Positions 61,902 to 64,000 of a stretch of DNA of 64,000 nucleotides are shown here, piece after piece. This DNA is from Coccinella septempunctata. Its lineage: Eukaryota > Arthropoda > Insecta > Coleoptera > Coccinellidae. Within the stretch, counting starts at the first letter, position 1, and every line of letters starts with the position of its first letter. The stretch is taken from the NCBI RefSeq assembly GCF_907165205.1, contig NC_058195.1, positions 744,001 through 808,000 of the forward strand, given 5' to 3'. Both the position numbers and the translations under genes were made by a program. The notes under the pieces are model-generated. The model saw nothing but the letters and a program-made list of their open reading frames with translations, was not told the DNA's origin and made no database searches.

Positions 61902-62907
61902 GTAAGTTGGTTGGAAACTGTAAAACTAATTGATTTTTGAATTGATACTTTTTGAAGATACTTGGATTTTTCCCTTGGTGCAAATGGGACAGTTAGGAGT
62001 TGAGCAAGATGCTCTAGTAACTGAGAAACTAATGAGAAAAGCTCCTTCCAATTCTAAATTGAAAATTGCTACTGGTTATTTTAACCTCACACAGGACTAT
62101 ATGAATAATTTAATTCATAACACTGAGGCAGATTGTGATATTCTGATGGCACATCCCAAGGTATGTTACTCAGATTGTTTCTACAGTTCGCCTGTGTCTG
62201 TAGGATGTAAAATGATATAAATAGACTCCTTTAAATTTCATATGTCTCATGGGGTAATCAACTTTTTTATAGGCTAATGGATTTTTAGGGGCCAAAGGTA
62301 TAGCTGGAGACATACCTTATGCCTATTGCCTGATCGCTCAGAAATTCAAAAAAAAATTTAAAAAATTCGGACAAGAGGAAAGAATATCGTTGATTGAATA
62401 CCTGAGGGATGGTTGGACATATCATGGGAAAGGTTTATGGTAAGAATATTTTCATAAACATTCACTTTGGAACTTATATGATTCAAGTGTTATAAAATGA
62501 CCTAGATAATTTTTATTTTTTATTTCTGAATCGATACTCTCATATTTTTGACAAATATTCGCTGAATTAATACAGACAGCCAATTGAGTTGATAACACTT
62601 GAATGGACTTGTTTTCTATCCAAACATACATTCGATATTATTTCTCAAGAAATTTAATTTTAGGTATTACCCACCTAACGCTAAATATCCTTGTTTAACT
62701 CTGATAGGTTCACCCAACTTTGGGGAACGATCAGTCAAAAGAGATCTAGAAACACAACTTGCAATATTAACTGAAAATGAGGAATTACAGCGGAAGATGC
62801 ACGAGGAATGCCAAAGCTTGTACAAGTTTGGGTTGCCAATGGAGGAGAATAGGGCTGTTCCCAAATGGGTACATGGTTTTGTGTACATTTTCCGTACTTA
62901 TTTTTGA
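61079..62907 (+). CDS. PGS1: Phosphatidylglycerophosphate synthase (CDP-diacylglycerol--glycerol-3-phosphate 3-phosphatidyltransferase), mitochondrial
   Basis: Joined exons 61079-61901, 61958-62160, 62273-62439 and 62664-62907 give about 478 aa. The enzyme transfers the phosphatidyl group from CDP-diacylglycerol to glycerol-3-phosphate, the first committed step towards phosphatidylglycerol and cardiolipin in mitochondria. The N-terminus MIRRILSNVF is basic, as expected for a mitochondrial presequence. Two phospholipase-D-type motifs are seen. The first has His168, Lys170 and Asp175, then SGAN (181-184). The second is HGKGLWYY (His393, Lys395), then GSPNFGERS (413-421). The canonical Asp of the second motif is replaced by Tyr400, which as I recall is normal for this family. 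ANGFLGAKG and EYLRDGWTYHGKGLW are PGS1 signatures. Introns are short (56, 112 and 224 bp). Human PGS1 is about 556 aa, mostly longer at the N-terminus. Confidence 0.95.
61958..62160 (+). CDS. PGS1: PGS1 exon 2
   Basis: Continues as DTWIFPLVQMGQLGVEQD, then KIATGYFNLTQDY and CDILMAHPK, the start of the second PLD half. The acceptor is TTTTTGAAG, with weak pyrimidine content but required by the frame. The donor is GTATGTTA at 62161. Confidence 0.9.
62273..62439 (+). CDS. PGS1: PGS1 exon 3
   Basis: Encodes ANGFLGAKGIAGDIPYAY, a Lys-rich stretch, then ERISLIEYLRDGWTYHGKGL. It is missed by ATG-based frame scans because it has no start codon. The acceptor is TTTTTTATAG and the donor GTAAGAAT at 62440, splitting a Trp codon. 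Confidence 0.93.
62664..62907 (+). CDS. PGS1: PGS1 exon 4 (stop)
   Basis: Encodes YYPPNAKYPCLTLIGSPNFG, then ERSVKRDLETQLAILTEN and a C-terminal WVHGFVYIFRTYF before TGA at 62905-62907. The acceptor is AATTTTAG. The GSPNFG and RDLETQ stretches are strongly typical of PGS1. Confidence 0.95.
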
Positions 62908-63257
62908 GGAATTTAAGTTTTATGGGAAGTTTTCTTCACTAAGTCAACAATGGAGATTTTATTAAAAAAATTGTTCTGAATCCTTCTAGGTGTGGTGCAG
63001 CGGTGGATTAATATTTTGACTTATGTAATTTCAGTGCCTCATATCATTGTGAACACAAAAAAACTGGTTGATGAACTTGAGACCAATTTTTTCAACACCA
63101 CATTGCTTTAATCGGTGATATCAGATTGTTCCTTTTCTGGACAGAAATATATTTGTTATACATTCGAAGATACTCCGGCTGGTTTTCGGTTAAATGTTGT
63201 TTTATTATTTTTGCATTTAATTGTTGAAATGTGTTGTTATTCTTAAAATTATTTCAG

Positions 63258-64000
63258 TAAAACTATTACGTAAATGAAAGGTATTTATTATCATCCAAAA
63301 TGAAATGTTGATGAATTAAAGTCTTGGAAACCCTGGAAAACAGGTTAGTGTTGAATATTTTCAATTTTGTATTTCGTATGGTCTTACATTTATATTTGTT
63401 ACAGAAGGAACTATTATTGATGGAATATTATGATTTCACTATTATAGAACGGATGGTTATTGAAACTGGAGAGGTGAGAATGAATATTACATTATCGTTT
63501 TTTCAAAATGTACTTTTTGCGAATATTTTATATGAAACGAGCATCTTTTTAAATCTACATCTCATACCATAGATGTGAGCAAAGATTTCTGTGCTTTTTA
63601 TCAACAAAGATATCCAACTCTTTGATCATTGAACTCAACTTTATTGAATTCGGTGCTTTGATATGACTTTCTTTCTATGGTTCAGTTATTGACATTCTCG
63701 AAAATTTAGCATCCTCAAACGCGATAATCTTGGTGAAAAGTGCATAAATTAACCTGCTGATAAATAGTTGCAGACATCTTTTACTGTGAGTGAACTGTCA
63801 ACAAGTTTTTTCCTATTCAAATGTATGTTGTGTTAGATATGTCACCAAATTATTCTCAAGCTAACTAGTCTGAAAATCAGGTTGAATAAAAAAAGAAAAA
63901 CATGAATAACTGCACATATTTAATCGTGAATTTTGAATAAAATTACAAAAGAATTGATATAAAATTTGTTTCACCAGGTCTCCATGTTCTCCGTAGATAC
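63258..64000 (+). CDS. Possible 5' part of an unrecognised downstream gene
   Basis: Three exon-like segments with fitting splice sites are visible: 63258-63343 (ATTTCAG before, GTTAGTG after; apparently untranslated), 63405-63473 (TTGTTACAG before, GTGAGAAT after) and 63978 to the window end (TTTCACCAG before). Joined, the last two read from an ATG at 63420 as MEYYDFTIIERMVIETGE, then VSMFSVDT, with no stop. I do not recognise the protein. The frame coherence across the junction is the main support. Some of this could instead be PGS1 3' UTR. Confidence 0.4.

Overview
This is an insect nuclear genomic window. The evidence is spliced genes with GT-AG introns, a mariner transposase remnant, jockey-clade LINE copies and many foldback/MITE-type repeats, some ending in an ACAGGGTG-like terminus. 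A beetle or other holometabolous insect is the best guess, but the lineage is inferred from repeat style only.

Two genes can be assembled exon by exon, both on the + strand. The first is a seven-transmembrane rhomboid protease of the rhomboid-4/RHBDL1/RHBDL3 type with an N-terminal EF-hand region. It has eight exons between 950 and 59362 and encodes about 457 residues. Its third and fourth coding exons are separated by one intron of about 53.5 kb (1620-55125), which makes up most of the window. The second gene, 1.3 kb downstream, is PGS1 (phosphatidylglycerophosphate synthase, the mitochondrial cardiolipin pathway). It has four exons between 61079 and 62907 and encodes about 478 residues. A third, unrecognised gene may begin at the right edge (exons near 63258-63343, 63405-63473 and 63978-end).

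The giant intron is an accumulation of mobile and repetitive DNA. From left to right it holds: a 1.15-kb foldback (7199-8353); a 260-bp foldback (9421-9681) next to a 1.1-kb array of alternating inverted GCGC-rich units (about 9712-10795); LINE reverse-transcriptase relics (11440-12130); a purine-rich tract (12720-13380); a MITE family (partial copy 16150-16390, full copy 16809-17743 carrying a second nested MITE, and another copy at 39963-40647); a decayed mariner with recognisable TIRs (18869-20072); and a nested LINE cluster (20618-24600). In that cluster two recent 5'-truncated jockey-like copies, each with a perfect target-site duplication, sit inside older RNase H-bearing LINE relics. 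Next come three blocks of a dispersed CT-rich repeat family (28309-29161, 30840-32908, 35013-35793), a 1.2-kb TIR element (41168-42383) and a 180-bp palindrome (49218-49400). The remaining intron stretches, especially about 42.4-49.2 kb and 49.4-55.1 kb, are CpG-rich. No exon could be supported in them.

I see no operon, CRISPR array, or rRNA or tRNA gene. The least conventional feature is the CT-rich family: its copies share an internal order, two share a terminus, one has a 163-bp higher-order repeat, and two are flanked by unrelated direct duplications of about 140-148 bp.
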